From Rhodococcus rhodochrous (lineage in GTDB: Bacteria > Actinomycetota > Actinomycetes > Mycobacteriales > Mycobacteriaceae): DNA of 64,000 bases. The notes under the pieces are model-generated. The model saw only the letters and a list, made by a program, of their open reading frames with translations, did no database searches and had not been told where the DNA came from. The position numbers and the translations under genes were made by a program. Below are positions 35,546 through 44,710 of the stretch, one piece after another. The stretch's first letter is position 1, and every line of letters starts with the position of its first letter. The stretch is taken from NCBI RefSeq assembly GCF_014854695.1, contig NZ_CP027557.1, positions 2,294,001-2,358,000 on the forward strand. The letters run 5' to 3'.

Positions 35546-36196
35546 GCGGTTCACCGCCTGCCGGAGATCGTCCTCGACGTCCTCCGCCGTGACGAACAGC
35601 AGTTCGTCCCCGCCTTCGAGCGGATCGTCCGGCTGCGGGACGATCGCCCGCCCGCCGCGCAGGATCGCCACGAGTGCCGTATCGCGCGGCAGTTCCAGTT
35701 TCCGGACCGGTTTCCCGGCGAGGGCGGTGGTGTCGCGCAGGGTGACCTCCACCAGGTTCGCGCCCTTGCGCAGCGTCATCAGCCGCACCAGATCGCCCAC
35801 GGTGACGGCCTCCTCGACCAGCGCCGCGAGCATGCGCGGTGTGGACACCGCGACGTCCACACCCCACGATTCGTCGAACAGCCACTCGTTGCGCGGATCG
35901 TTGACGCGGGCCACGACCCGTGGAACACCGAACTCGGTGGTCGCGAGCAGGCTGAGGACCAGGTTGGCCTTGTCGTCGCCCGTCGCCGCGATCACGACGT
36001 CGTACTGCTCGAGTCCGGTGGATTCGAGCGAGCTGAGTTCGCAGGCGTCGGCGTGGACCCACGTCGCGTCCGGCACGGACTCGGGTTCGACGTGGTCGAG
36101 CTTGCGTTCGATGAGCATCACCTCGTGGGCGTTGCGCAGCAGTTCCCGCGCTATCGAGCGCCCCACCGCTCCGGCGCCGGCGATCGCCACCTTCAT
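35543..36196 (-). CDS. ceoC: Potassium uptake regulatory protein TrkA/CeoC
   Basis: A 217-residue RCK protein: an N-terminal Rossmann NAD-binding domain (VAIAGAGAVGRSIA; acidic residue in LIERKLD) and a C-terminal TrkA-C domain (about 140-217, LVEVTLRDTTALAGKPVRKL). Gates a Trk-type K+ transporter in response to NAD(H) or nucleotides. Second gene of the ceoB-ceoC pair; 25 bp separate them. No Trk membrane subunit is encoded in this window. Confidence 0.92.
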   Translation of the reverse strand: MKVAIAGAGAVGRSIARELLRNAHEVMLIERKLDHVEPESVPDATWVHADACELSSLESTGLEQYDVVIAATGDDKANLVLSLLATTEFGVPRVVARVNDPRNEWLFDESWGVDVAVSTPRMLAALVEEAVTVGDLVRLMTLRKGANLVEVTLRDTTALAGKPVRKLELPRDTALVAILRGGRAIVPQPDDPLEGGDELLFVTAEDVEDDLRQAVNR

Positions 36197-36221
36197 GTGG
36201 GCTTCCTCTCGGGTGGACGGG

Positions 36222-36887
36222 TCAGTTCTCGTCGACCGGCGGGTTCTCGGCGTGTGTGATCGCCTCCGAGACCGAACCCGACACGGCCGCGATGTAGACG
36301 GAGTCGTCGGCCTGCAGCACCGTCCTGCGGTCGGGCAGCAACCCGGTGCCGAACCGGATCAGGAACGCGACGCGCGAACCCGTGGCCTCCTCGAGGTCGG
36401 TGACGCGTCGTCCGACCCACCCCTCGTGCACGTTCACCTCGGCGATGGCGACGGATCCGGTGGGATCGCGCCAGCGGGCGGTCTCGCTGTCGTGCGTGAG
36501 CGCATGCAGGAAACGGTCGGTGGTCCACGGCACGGTCGCCACGGTGGGGATGCCGAGTCGCTCGTACGCTGCGGCCCGCTTGGCGTCGTAAATCCTCGCG
36601 ACGACGCGTTCGACGCCGAAGGTCTCGCGGGCCACGCGCGTCGAGATGATGTTCGAGTTGTCGCCGGACGAGACCGCTGCGAAGGCGTCGGCACGTTCGA
36701 TGCCGGCGGAGATCAGGACGTCGCGGTCGAAGCCCATGCCGAGCACGGTGTGCCCGGGGAAGTCCGGGCCGAGTCGTCCGAACGCGCTCGCGTCGCGGTC
36801 GATGACCGCGACTTCGTGACCGAGCCGGACGAGTGCGGTGGCCACCGCCGAACCGACCCGACCGCACCCCATCACCACCACGTACAC
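36222..36887 (-). CDS. ceoB: Potassium uptake regulatory protein TrkA/CeoB
   Basis: A 221-residue RCK protein like CeoC: Rossmann motif VMGCGRVGSAVA at the N-terminus with Asp in VIDRDASAF for NAD, and a C-terminal TrkA-C domain (VNVHEGWVGRRVTDLEEATG). First gene of the K+-regulatory pair, matching M. tuberculosis Rv2691/Rv2692. GTG 36887 gives an N-terminus of MYVVVMGCGRVG, in line with the family; an internal ATG would remove the first strand. Divergent from the APC permease. Confidence 0.93.
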   Translation of the reverse strand: MYVVVMGCGRVGSAVATALVRLGHEVAVIDRDASAFGRLGPDFPGHTVLGMGFDRDVLISAGIERADAFAAVSSGDNSNIISTRVARETFGVERVVARIYDAKRAAAYERLGIPTVATVPWTTDRFLHALTHDSETARWRDPTGSVAIAEVNVHEGWVGRRVTDLEEATGSRVAFLIRFGTGLLPDRRTVLQADDSVYIAAVSGSVSEAITHAENPPVDEN

Positions 36888-37016
36888 CCGAGTGGACTCC
36901 GTTCCGGTCGGTCTTTCCGAGACGGACCGCTGCGGACCGCCGATCCGAACGGTACCGCGTGACGATCTTCGAGAGGTCGTGACCCGGCCGAGGGGTACTT
37001 CGGGGCCGGAACCGCA

Positions 37017-37028
37017 TAGGCTTTGCGC
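37017..37028 (+). promoter_or_regulatory. Leaderless -10 element of the APC permease gene
   Basis: TAGGCT (37017-37022), six nt, then GTG 37029. This placement argues against the TTG start at 37023. Confidence 0.5.
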
Positions 37029-39026
37029 GTGTCCAAGCTTTCCACCGCGGCGAAGCGGCTCGTGCTGGGTCGCCCCTTCCGCAGCGACACTCTCGGGCAC
37101 GAGTTGCTGCCCAAGCGCACCGCACTGCCGGTCTTCGCCTCCGACGCGCTGTCGTCGGTCGCCTACGCACCCGAGGAGATCTTCCTCGTCCTCTCCGTCG
37201 CGGGGTTGTCTGCCTACGCCTTCTCGCCGTGGATCGGGCTCGCTGTCGCCTTCGTGCTCGTGATCGTGGTCGCCGGTTACCGCCAGACCGTGCGTGCCTA
37301 CCCGTCCGGCGGTGGCGACTACGAGGTCGCCACGAAGAATCTCGGCCCCACGGCAGGGCTGACCGTCGGCAGTGCGCTGCTCGTCGACTACGTCCTGACG
37401 GTCGCGGTGTCGCTGTCGTCCGCGGCGGCGACGGTCGGATCGGCCGTCCCGTTCGTCGCCCGGCACAAGGTGCTCTTCGTCGTCGTCGCGATCGTGCTGC
37501 TGACCGCGGTGAACCTGCGAGGACTCCGGCGCGCCGGCCGGGCGTTCGCCGTCCTCACCTACACCTTCGTGGGCTGCATGCTGGTGATGCTCGGGGCCGG
37601 GTTGTTCCGGATCTTCGTCCTGGGCGACGACCTGCGGGCGGAGTCGGCGGACTTCGAACTCGTCGCCGAGCAGACGGACCTGACCGCGCTCGCCTTCGTC
37701 CTCCTGCTCGCGCGGGCCTTCTCGTCCGGCTGCGCGGCGCTGACGGGTGTCGAGGCGATCAGCACGGGTGTGCCGGCCTTCGAGAAGCCGAAGGCACGCA
37801 ACGCCGCGACGACCCTGCTGGTGCTCGGTGGAATCGCCGTCACGCTGTTCCTCGGGGTGGTCTTCCTCGCCGAGCGGCTCGGTGTGGTGGTGGCCGAGCA
37901 TCCCGACACCCAGCTGCGCGGTGCACCCGAGGGTTACGAGCAGAAGACGTTGCTCTCCCAGCTGGCGCACACCGTCTTCGAGGGGGTGCCGGCCGCGTTC
38001 GTCCTGATCACGATCGTCACCGCCGTGATCCTCGTGCTCGCCGCCAATACGGCCTTCAACGGATTCCCGGTGCTCGGTTCGGTTCTCGCGCAGAACCGTT
38101 ACCTGCCGCGCCAGTTCCACACCCGCGGCGACCGGCTCGCCTTCAGCAACGGCATCCTGTTCCTCGCCGGGATCGCCGTCGTCTTCGTGTGGGTCTTCGA
38201 GGCCGAGGTCACCCGGCTCATCCAGCTGTACATCGTGGGTGTGTTCGTCGCGTTCAGCCTGGGGCAGGCCGGCATGGTGCGCCACTGGACGCGGGAACTG
38301 AGCACCGAGACGGATCCGTCGGCGCGGGGCCGCATGGCGCGGTCGCGGTTGATCAACGGTGTCGGATGCGTCTCCACGTCGGTGGTGCTGCTGGTCGTGC
38401 TGACGGGCAAGTTCGCCGCCGGGGCGTGGATCGCGGTGGTGACCATGGTCGTCGCGTTCGGGCTCATGAAGGCGATCCGGCACCACTACGACACGGTCGC
38501 CGCGGAACTCGAGAGGGCGGATTGGGACGGTGTGCTGCCCAGCCGCACCCATTCGATCGTGCTCGTCTCGACCCTGCACCTGCCCACGATGCGCGCTCTC
38601 GCCTACGCGCGGGCGACTCACCCCGACACCCTCGAGGCGATCACCGTGAACGTCGACGACGAGAGCACCCGGCGTCTCGTACTCGAATGGGAGAAGAGCG
38701 ATCTCACCGTGCCGTTGAAGGTCGTCGAGTCGCCCTACCGGGAGATCACGCGGCCCGTCCTCGACTACGTCCGCCGGGTGCGGCGCGATTCTCCCCGCGA
38801 CGTCGTGACCGTCTTCATCCCCGAGTACGTGGTGGGGCACTGGTGGGAGCAACTGCTTCACAACCAGAGCGCCCTGCGGCTCAAGAGCCGGCTCCTCTTC
38901 CAGCCGGGGGTGATGGTGACGAGTGTGCCCTGGCAGCTGCGCTCGTCCGCGGACGCCGGTGCGGTGGGGCGGGCCGCCCCGAACGGGCAGGATCGACAGT
39001 TGGACAACGAGGAGGAACCGCGGTGA
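37029..39026 (+). CDS. APC-superfamily amino acid/potassium permease (Rv2690c-like)
   Basis: A 665-residue transporter with about 12 transmembrane helices (about 45-470) and a C-terminal cytoplasmic domain of about 190 residues. The conserved entry SDALSSVAYAPEEI and RAYPSGGGDYEVA are features of the APC/KimA-like group, which includes c-di-AMP-controlled K+/H+ symporters. Context beside CeoB/CeoC supports K+ rather than amino acid uptake, but this is inference. GTG 37029 chosen from the -10 element six nt upstream. Its stop overlaps the next start (GTGA). Confidence 0.87.
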   Translation: MSKLSTAAKRLVLGRPFRSDTLGHELLPKRTALPVFASDALSSVAYAPEEIFLVLSVAGLSAYAFSPWIGLAVAFVLVIVVAGYRQTVRAYPSGGGDYEVATKNLGPTAGLTVGSALLVDYVLTVAVSLSSAAATVGSAVPFVARHKVLFVVVAIVLLTAVNLRGLRRAGRAFAVLTYTFVGCMLVMLGAGLFRIFVLGDDLRAESADFELVAEQTDLTALAFVLLLARAFSSGCAALTGVEAISTGVPAFEKPKARNAATTLLVLGGIAVTLFLGVVFLAERLGVVVAEHPDTQLRGAPEGYEQKTLLSQLAHTVFEGVPAAFVLITIVTAVILVLAANTAFNGFPVLGSVLAQNRYLPRQFHTRGDRLAFSNGILFLAGIAVVFVWVFEAEVTRLIQLYIVGVFVAFSLGQAGMVRHWTRELSTETDPSARGRMARSRLINGVGCVSTSVVLLVVLTGKFAAGAWIAVVTMVVAFGLMKAIRHHYDTVAAELERADWDGVLPSRTHSIVLVSTLHLPTMRALAYARATHPDTLEAITVNVDDESTRRLVLEWEKSDLTVPLKVVESPYREITRPVLDYVRRVRRDSPRDVVTVFIPEYVVGHWWEQLLHNQSALRLKSRLLFQPGVMVTSVPWQLRSSADAGAVGRAAPNGQDRQLDNEEEPR

Positions 39027-40306
39027 ATCGTCAGGCACACCCGCGCACGGATTGGTCCGGCCGGAGGATCGAGGTGATCCTCGGCAATCCCGCCCACGGT
39101 GGTGCGTGTGTCGCGCGGTTCGAGGGGCGCGTCGTGTTCGTGCGGCACGGACTGCCGGGGGAGCGGGTCTTCGCTCGGGTCACCGAGGATCGGGGCGGGT
39201 CGTTCTGCTTCGCCGACGTGGAGGACGTGCTCGAGGCGTCCGAGGACCGCGTCGATCGAGTCTGCCCGATCTCCGGTCCGGGAGGGGCGGGTTGCTGCGA
39301 CCTCGCGCACATGACCGTCGAGGCGCAACGCCGTTTCACGGGCGCGGTGGTGGCCGAGCAGCTGCGCCGGCTCGGTGGGGTGGACCGCGAGGTGACCGTC
39401 GAGGAGGTGCCCGGCGGTGCGTCCAACGGCACCCTGTGGCGCACCCGGGTCCGGCTCGCGGTGGACGTGGTGGGGAACCCGGGGTACCGCCGGTACCGCA
39501 GCAACGAGGTCGTCCCCGAACTGGCGTGCCCGCAGATCGATCCGCACGCCTACGTCGGCCTCACCGATCGTGTGTGGCAGCCGGGAGCGGAGCTGCAGGT
39601 CGTGCTCGACGCGGACGGCCGGCGGCACGTGGTGGAGATCGCACCTCCGGTCCTCTCGGGTGGTGCGCGACGGCAGGGCCGGCGCGGCGCGGCGTCGCGG
39701 CGGGCGGCGGTGAACGCGCCCCGTCCGGAGAAGGTGATCGAAGGCTCGGGACGGGTGGTCGAGCGGGTCGGCGAGCGCGAGTGGCGGTTGGCGCCGACCG
39801 GTTTCTGGCAGGCTCATCGCGGCGCCGCGTCGACCTATTCGGCTGCGGTGGCCGACTGGGCGCAGGCCTCGGAGGGGGCGACGGCGTGGGATCTGTACGG
39901 CGGAGTGGGCGTCTTCGCGGCCGTGCTCGCCGAGCAGGTCGGTCCGTCCGGTCGGGTGGTGTCGGTCGAGTCGTCGAAGACCGCCGTGGACGACGGGGTC
40001 GAGGCGCTCGGCGACCTCGGGCAGGTGTCCTTCCGTCACGGGCGCGTGGAGCGGATGATCCCCGATCTGCCGGCCCCAGAGGTGGTCGTCCTCGACCCGC
40101 CGCGCGCGGGGGCGGGCAAGGACGTGGTGGCCGCCGTGGCCGCGGCGGGACCGCGCCGGATCGTCCACGTGGGCTGCGATCCCGCGTCCTTCGGTCGGGA
40201 CGTGGGTCTGTACCGGGACAACGGATTCGAGTTGGCGGACGTCCGGGCCTTCGCGGCGTTCCCCTCCACTCATCACGTGGAGTGCATCGGTCTGTTCACC
40301 CGTTGA
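39023..40306 (+). CDS. TRAM-domain SAM-dependent RNA methyltransferase (TrmA/RlmD family)
   Basis: A 427-residue RNA m5U methyltransferase-like protein (Rv2689c-like). An N-terminal TRAM domain (about 12-70) precedes the catalytic domain: SAM loop WDLYGGVGVFAAV (about 290), VLDPPRAG (about 355), and catalytic Cys in HVGCDPASFGRD (about 383). The iron-sulfur cluster region reads CPISGPGGAGCC, with the cysteines placed differently from the CGGC of RlmD. Target base unknown. Start GTG 39023 overlaps the permease stop by 4 bp, so translation is coupled. Confidence 0.9.
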   Translation: MNRQAHPRTDWSGRRIEVILGNPAHGGACVARFEGRVVFVRHGLPGERVFARVTEDRGGSFCFADVEDVLEASEDRVDRVCPISGPGGAGCCDLAHMTVEAQRRFTGAVVAEQLRRLGGVDREVTVEEVPGGASNGTLWRTRVRLAVDVVGNPGYRRYRSNEVVPELACPQIDPHAYVGLTDRVWQPGAELQVVLDADGRRHVVEIAPPVLSGGARRQGRRGAASRRAAVNAPRPEKVIEGSGRVVERVGEREWRLAPTGFWQAHRGAASTYSAAVADWAQASEGATAWDLYGGVGVFAAVLAEQVGPSGRVVSVESSKTAVDDGVEALGDLGQVSFRHGRVERMIPDLPAPEVVVLDPPRAGAGKDVVAAVAAAGPRRIVHVGCDPASFGRDVGLYRDNGFELADVRAFAAFPSTHHVECIGLFTR

Positions 40307-40407
40307 ACCGGGTTCCCGTCGCACCCGCCCGGGGTCCGTGCTGTGTGTGGTGTGGCGAGGTGTGACGGGGACCGCATCCGGGTAGTCGGTGTGACATGAA
40401 AAAGAGA

Positions 40408-40460
40408 TTGCTTGTAGTACGCAACTAATCTGTATAGTTGCATGACGTAATCAATTAGTT
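40408..40460 (+). promoter_or_regulatory. MarR promoter/operator
   Basis: GCAACTA (40421-40427) and TAGTTGC (40435-40441) form a perfect inverted repeat around 7 nt. A -10 TATAGT (40433-40438) overlaps the right arm, with a possible -35 at TTGCTT (40408-40413). A second imperfect palindrome, TAAT-CA-ATTA, lies at about 40448-40457. This fits repressor binding over the promoter. Confidence 0.6.
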
Positions 40461-40480
40461 CATTCCGACGGAGGTTCGCT

Positions 40481-40939
40481 GTGCCGGAAAAGGCTCAGGC
40501 CCACGAACTCGCCGACGCCATCTTCATGTTCGGTCGCACGCTGCGTGGTGCACTCGTGCACCACGACACCGATGTGCTTCCTTCCGCGCTCGTCGCGGTG
40601 CTGTTCGTGCTCGCACGGATGGGGGAGTGCCGGCCCAGCGAGCTCGCCGTCGAAATGTGCGTCAGCCAGTCGTCGTTGAGCAGACAGATCGCCGAACTCG
40701 TCGAGCGAGGCCTCGTGGATCGACATCCCGATCCCGACGATCGTCGTGCTCACCGGGTGAGTTGTTCGGTCGCGGGTATCGAGATCCTCGACCTCGTGAA
40801 GAAGCGCCGGACCGAACGGCTCTCCGCAGAACTCTCGGACTGGCACGAGGACGAGATCGCAGGCGCCATCACGACGCTCGAACGTCTCACCTCGTCCCTG
40901 GCTCCGCTCGTCATCGATACTCGAAGGACCAATTCATGA
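40481..40939 (+). CDS. MarR-family transcriptional regulator
   Basis: A 152-residue MarR-type dimer-forming repressor. Winged HTH: RPSELAVEMCVSQSSLSRQIAELVERGLVDRHPDPDDRRAHRVS spans about residues 48-92, with Asp/Arg of the wing. Probably responds to a phenolic or lipophilic toxin. The exporter gene follows with an ATGA overlap, so the pair is an efflux operon under its own repressor. GTG 40481 has GGAGG about 7 nt upstream. AT-rich operator DNA stands out from the GC-rich surroundings, which may indicate transfer. Confidence 0.92.
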   Translation: MPEKAQAHELADAIFMFGRTLRGALVHHDTDVLPSALVAVLFVLARMGECRPSELAVEMCVSQSSLSRQIAELVERGLVDRHPDPDDRRAHRVSCSVAGIEILDLVKKRRTERLSAELSDWHEDEIAGAITTLERLTSSLAPLVIDTRRTNS

Positions 40940-42531
40940 CCACAGTCTCCGGACAGGGAGCGCAGCCGGATGCTCCGGCAGCCGAGGAGCAGATGACGCA
41001 CCGCGAGATCCTCGTCGTGCTGTCGGGCCTCCTCGCCGCTCTCTTCACGGCGTTGCTGAGCAGCACCATCGTCTCGACCGCTCTGCCGACGATCATCGCG
41101 GATCTGAACGGTACCCAGACCCAGTACGCCTGGGTCATCACCACGGCGCTGCTCGCGAACGCCGCGTCGACGCCCATCTGGGGCAAGTTCGCCGACCTGT
41201 TCAACAAGAAGCTGCTCGTCCAGCTCGGGATCCTGGTCTTCGTGATCGGCTCGGTCCTGGCCGGCATCGCGCACAACGTGCCGGTCCTGCTCGCCGCCCG
41301 CGTGATCCAGGGCATCGGCATGGGTGGTCTGACCGCTCTCGTCGTCGCGATCATCGGCAGCATCATCCCGCCCCGCCAGCGCGGCCGGTACTCCGGCTAC
41401 ATGGGCGCCGTCATGGCCGTCGCCATGTCGGGTGGACCCGTGCTCGGTGGTGTCATCGTCGACCTCCTCGGCTGGCGCTGGTGCTTCTACGTCTGCGTGC
41501 CGATCGCCGTCGTCGCGCTGATCCTGCTGCAGCGCACGCTGCACGTCACGACCGTCCGCAAGGAGAACGTGAGCATCGACTGGTTCGGCGCCACGCTCAT
41601 CACCGCCGCCGTGAGTGTCCTGCTCGTCTGGGTGTCCTTCGCCGGTAAGGCCGACTACTACGAGTGGTTCTCGGCCGAGTCCGCCCTCTACGTCGGTGCC
41701 GGCATCGTCCTGCTCGTCGCGACGCTGATCGTCGAGTCGAAGGTCGCCGATCCGATCATCCCGCTGAAGATCGTCACCGAACGCACCACCGGTCTCGCGA
41801 TCATCGCGTCCGTGGCAGTCGGTATCGGCCTGTTCGGCGCCACCACCTTCCTCGGCCAGTACTTCCAGACCTCGCGGGCCTACAGCCCGACGGTCGCCGG
41901 TCTGCTCACTATCCCGATGGTCGCCGGCACACTCGTCTCGTCGATGCTTTCCGGTCAGCTCATCACGCGCTTCGGCAAGTGGAAGGGCTTCCTGGTCGGC
42001 GGCGCGATTCTGCAGATGGTCGGTTTCGGACTTCTCGGCACGGTCGACCACCTCACCTCGCTCACGCTCATCAGCGTGTACATCGCGATCGTGGGTCTGG
42101 GCACCGGCATGCTGATGCAGAACCTCGTCCTCGCCGTGCAGAACACCGTGAGCGTGCGCAACATCGGCGCCGCGAGCAGTTCCGTCGCCTTCTTCCGCAC
42201 CTTCGGTGGCGCGATCGGTGTGTCGGTGCTCGGTTCGATCCTCGCGTCCCGTGTCGCGACGATCTCCGCCGACGGCCTCGCGAAGCTCGGTGTGGACACC
42301 TCCGGTGGCGGATCGGGTGGAACTCTCGACTTCTCCCAGTTGCCCGAGCCGGTGGCCGAAGTCATCCGTGCCGCCTACGGCGACGCGACGGCGACCCTCT
42401 TCCTCGTGGCGGCGGCGTTCGCGGTCGTTACCCTGGTGGCAGTGGTGCTGATCCCGAACCAGGCGTTGCGCACCACCATCGACCTCGTCGAGGAGAAGTC
42501 GCCGGCCGATCGCGCCGACATCTCCTCGTGA
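40936..42531 (+). CDS. DHA2-family (14-TM) drug/H+ antiporter, MFS
   Basis: A 531-residue MFS exporter of the EmrB/QacA type. Fourteen transmembrane helices are expected between residues 25 and 515. Signatures: WVITTALLANAASTPIWGKFADLFNKK (motif A, about 70-97) and GGPVLGGVIVD (motif C, typical of antiporters). Expels toxic hydrophobic compounds with proton influx. Translationally coupled to the MarR gene through ATGA. The DHA2-type C-terminus is followed by the candidate terminator at 42545-42571. Confidence 0.93.
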   Translation: MTTVSGQGAQPDAPAAEEQMTHREILVVLSGLLAALFTALLSSTIVSTALPTIIADLNGTQTQYAWVITTALLANAASTPIWGKFADLFNKKLLVQLGILVFVIGSVLAGIAHNVPVLLAARVIQGIGMGGLTALVVAIIGSIIPPRQRGRYSGYMGAVMAVAMSGGPVLGGVIVDLLGWRWCFYVCVPIAVVALILLQRTLHVTTVRKENVSIDWFGATLITAAVSVLLVWVSFAGKADYYEWFSAESALYVGAGIVLLVATLIVESKVADPIIPLKIVTERTTGLAIIASVAVGIGLFGATTFLGQYFQTSRAYSPTVAGLLTIPMVAGTLVSSMLSGQLITRFGKWKGFLVGGAILQMVGFGLLGTVDHLTSLTLISVYIAIVGLGTGMLMQNLVLAVQNTVSVRNIGAASSSVAFFRTFGGAIGVSVLGSILASRVATISADGLAKLGVDTSGGGSGGTLDFSQLPEPVAEVIRAAYGDATATLFLVAAAFAVVTLVAVVLIPNQALRTTIDLVEEKSPADRADISS

Positions 42532-42544
42532 GGGTGACCTCGCT

Positions 42545-42571
42545 CACCGGCGGACGATCCGCCCGCCGGTG
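42545..42571. terminator. Stem-loop terminator after the MFS exporter
   Basis: CACCGGCGG (42545-42553) pairs with CCGCCGGTG (42563-42571). An alternative inner pairing, GCGGA/TCCGC, is possible. Confidence 0.6.
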
Positions 42572-42690
42572 ACCAGGAGATCACGCGGAAGCGAGGCGGT
42601 GGCGGGAGACGCTCCGTTCCCGCGCTCCGTAGACTGAGGAAATCACTCGCGCGACGAGCGTGAGGCACGAGCCGGAGGGAGCTGTTCCAG

Positions 42691-44634
42691 TTGGGTGTTC
42701 TGTCCCGCATCCAGTCGCCCGACGATCTACGTCGACTCTCCCCTGTGGAGCTCACCGAGCTTGCGGGGGAGATCCGGGAATTCCTGGTCGAGAAGGTCGC
42801 GGCGACCGGCGGTCACCTCGGGCCCAATCTCGGCGTCGTCGAGCTGACCATCGCTCTGCACCGGGTGTTCGATTCGCCACGCGATCCGATCCTCTTCGAC
42901 ACCGGTCATCAGGCCTACGTCCACAAGATCCTCACCGGTCGTCGCGACGAGTTCGACAGTCTCCGGCAGAAGGGTGGGTTGTCCGGCTACCCGTGCCGCG
43001 CGGAGAGCGAACACGACTGGATCGAGTCGTCGCACGCCTCGGCCGCCCTGTCGTACGCCGACGGACTCGCCAAGGCCTATTCGCTGTCCGGACAGTCCGA
43101 TCGGACCGTGGTGGCCGTCGTGGGCGACGGCGCGCTGACCGGCGGTATGTGCTGGGAAGCGCTCAACAACATCGCCGCCGGGCAGAACCGCTCGATGGTG
43201 ATCGTCGTCAACGACAACGGCCGCTCATACGCACCCACGATCGGCGGTCTCGCCGAGCACCTCGCGGCGCTGCGCCTCAAGCCCGGCTACGAGAAGGTGC
43301 TCGACAACAGTCGGCGCATCGTCAAGCGGATCCCCTGGATCGGCTCGGCGGCCTACTCGGTGCTGCACGGCATGAAGGCCGGTGTGAAGGACGCGGTCAG
43401 CCCGCAGGTGCTCTTCACCGATCTGGGCATCAAGTACCTCGGCCCGGTCGACGGGCACGACGAGCAGGCCATGGAATCGGCGCTGCGTCGCGCGAAGGCG
43501 TACGGCGGCCCGGTCCTCGTCCACGCCGTCACCCGCAAGGGAGCCGGCTACGCGCCCGCCGAGAACCACCTCGCCGATCAGATGCATGCCACGGGCGTGA
43601 TGGATCCGCGCACGGGTCGGGCGAAGTCCACCTCCGCCCCCGACTGGACGTCGGTCTTCTCCGACGAACTCATCGCGCTGGGGGAGAAGCGGGAGGACGT
43701 CGTGGCGATCACCGCTGCGATGCCCGGACCGACCGGACTCGCCAAGTTCGGCGAACGGTTCCCCGAGCGCACCTTCGACGTCGGCATCGCCGAACAGCAC
43801 GCGGTGACGTCGGCGGCGGGGCTCGCGCTCGGTGGGATGCATCCCGTCGTCGCCGTCTACTCGACCTTCCTCAACCGCGCGTTCGACCAGCTGCTCATGG
43901 ACGTCGCACTGCTTCGGCAGCCGGTCACCGTGGTGCTCGACCGGGCGGGTGTCACGGGTTCCGACGGGGCCAGTCACAACGGCATGTGGGATCTGTCCCT
44001 GCTGGGCATCGTTCCCGGCATCCGGGTCGCCGCTCCGCGCGACGGGGCGACGCTGCGCGAGGAACTCGGTGAGGCGCTCGACGTCTCCGACGGCCCGACC
44101 GTCCTCCGGTTCCCCAAAGGCTCGGTGGGAGAAGACATTCCGGCGCTTGAGCGTCTCGACGGCACGGTCGACGTGCTGCGGATGCCGCCGTCGCGGCGCG
44201 GCGACGCACTGATCGTCGCGGTCGGCGCCTTCGCCGGTCTCGCGCTCGACGTCGCCGATCGTCTCTCCAAGCAGGGCATCGACGCCGCGGTCGTCGACCC
44301 GCGGTGGGTCTTCCCCGTGCCCGACGCGGTGGTCGACCTCGCACGCGGCTTCCGGATCGTCGTCACGATCGAGGACAGCGGCCTCCACGGTGGTGTCGGC
44401 TCGGCGGTCTCCGCCGCGCTGCGCCGCAACGACGTCGATGTGCCCACGCGCGATCTCGGGGTGCCGCAGCAGTTCCTCGATCACGCCTCCCGCAACGAGA
44501 TCCACGCCGAACTCGGTCTGACGGCCCAGGATGTGGCGCGTCAGGTCACCGGCTGGGTCGCCGGTCTGGACAGCGAACCCGAGGAGCGATCGCGACCCTC
44601 GGCGGTCGAGCAGTCCGACCGCGAAGCGGGCTGA
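42691..44634 (+). CDS. dxs: 1-deoxy-D-xylulose-5-phosphate synthase
   Basis: A 647-residue thiamine-diphosphate enzyme condensing pyruvate with glyceraldehyde 3-phosphate, the first step of the MEP isoprenoid pathway. Motifs: [12 protein letters not shown] (catalytic His region), [18 protein letters not shown] (ThDP/Mg site, GDG...NN), [14 protein letters not shown], and [11 protein letters not shown] in the C-terminal half. Starts at TTG 42691 with GGAGGGAG about 9 nt upstream. TAGACT at 42630-42635 is a possible -10, leaving a leader of about 50 nt. Ortholog of Rv2682c. Confidence 0.96.
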   Translation: MGVLSRIQSPDDLRRLSPVELTELAGEIREFLVEKVAATGGHLGPNLGVVELTIALHRVFDSPRDPILFDTGHQAYVHKILTGRRDEFDSLRQKGGLSGYPCRAESEHDWIESSHASAALSYADGLAKAYSLSGQSDRTVVAVVGDGALTGGMCWEALNNIAAGQNRSMVIVVNDNGRSYAPTIGGLAEHLAALRLKPGYEKVLDNSRRIVKRIPWIGSAAYSVLHGMKAGVKDAVSPQVLFTDLGIKYLGPVDGHDEQAMESALRRAKAYGGPVLVHAVTRKGAGYAPAENHLADQMHATGVMDPRTGRAKSTSAPDWTSVFSDELIALGEKREDVVAITAAMPGPTGLAKFGERFPERTFDVGIAEQHAVTSAAGLALGGMHPVVAVYSTFLNRAFDQLLMDVALLRQPVTVVLDRAGVTGSDGASHNGMWDLSLLGIVPGIRVAAPRDGATLREELGEALDVSDGPTVLRFPKGSVGEDIPALERLDGTVDVLRMPPSRRGDALIVAVGAFAGLALDVADRLSKQGIDAAVVDPRWVFPVPDAVVDLARGFRIVVTIEDSGLHGGVGSAVSAALRRNDVDVPTRDLGVPQQFLDHASRNEIHAELGLTAQDVARQVTGWVAGLDSEPEERSRPSAVEQSDREAG

Positions 44635-44654
44635 GTCCGACCGACGCAGGTGCA

Positions 44655-44705
44655 CAGACGCGAGGGGCGGTATCCGGTGATCCGGATACCGCCCCTGGCG
44701 TCTGT
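44655..44705. terminator. Long stem-loop terminator between dxs and the sugar porter
   Basis: The core is a perfect 14-bp stem, GGGGCGGTATCCGG (44664-44677) with CCGGATACCGCCCC (44682-44695), loop TGAT. An outer pair, ACAGACGC (44655-44662) with GCGTCTGT (44698-44705), extends it after a small internal loop. Confidence 0.9.
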
Positions 44706-44710
44706 ATCGA

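Noticed and set aside
36222-39038. A 938-codon minus-strand frame antisense to the APC permease
   Set aside because: It arises from GC-rich third-position bias. The real minus-strand gene is only ceoB (36222-36887); the rest lies opposite a clear transporter and has a low-complexity His/Asp/Gly/Arg composition.
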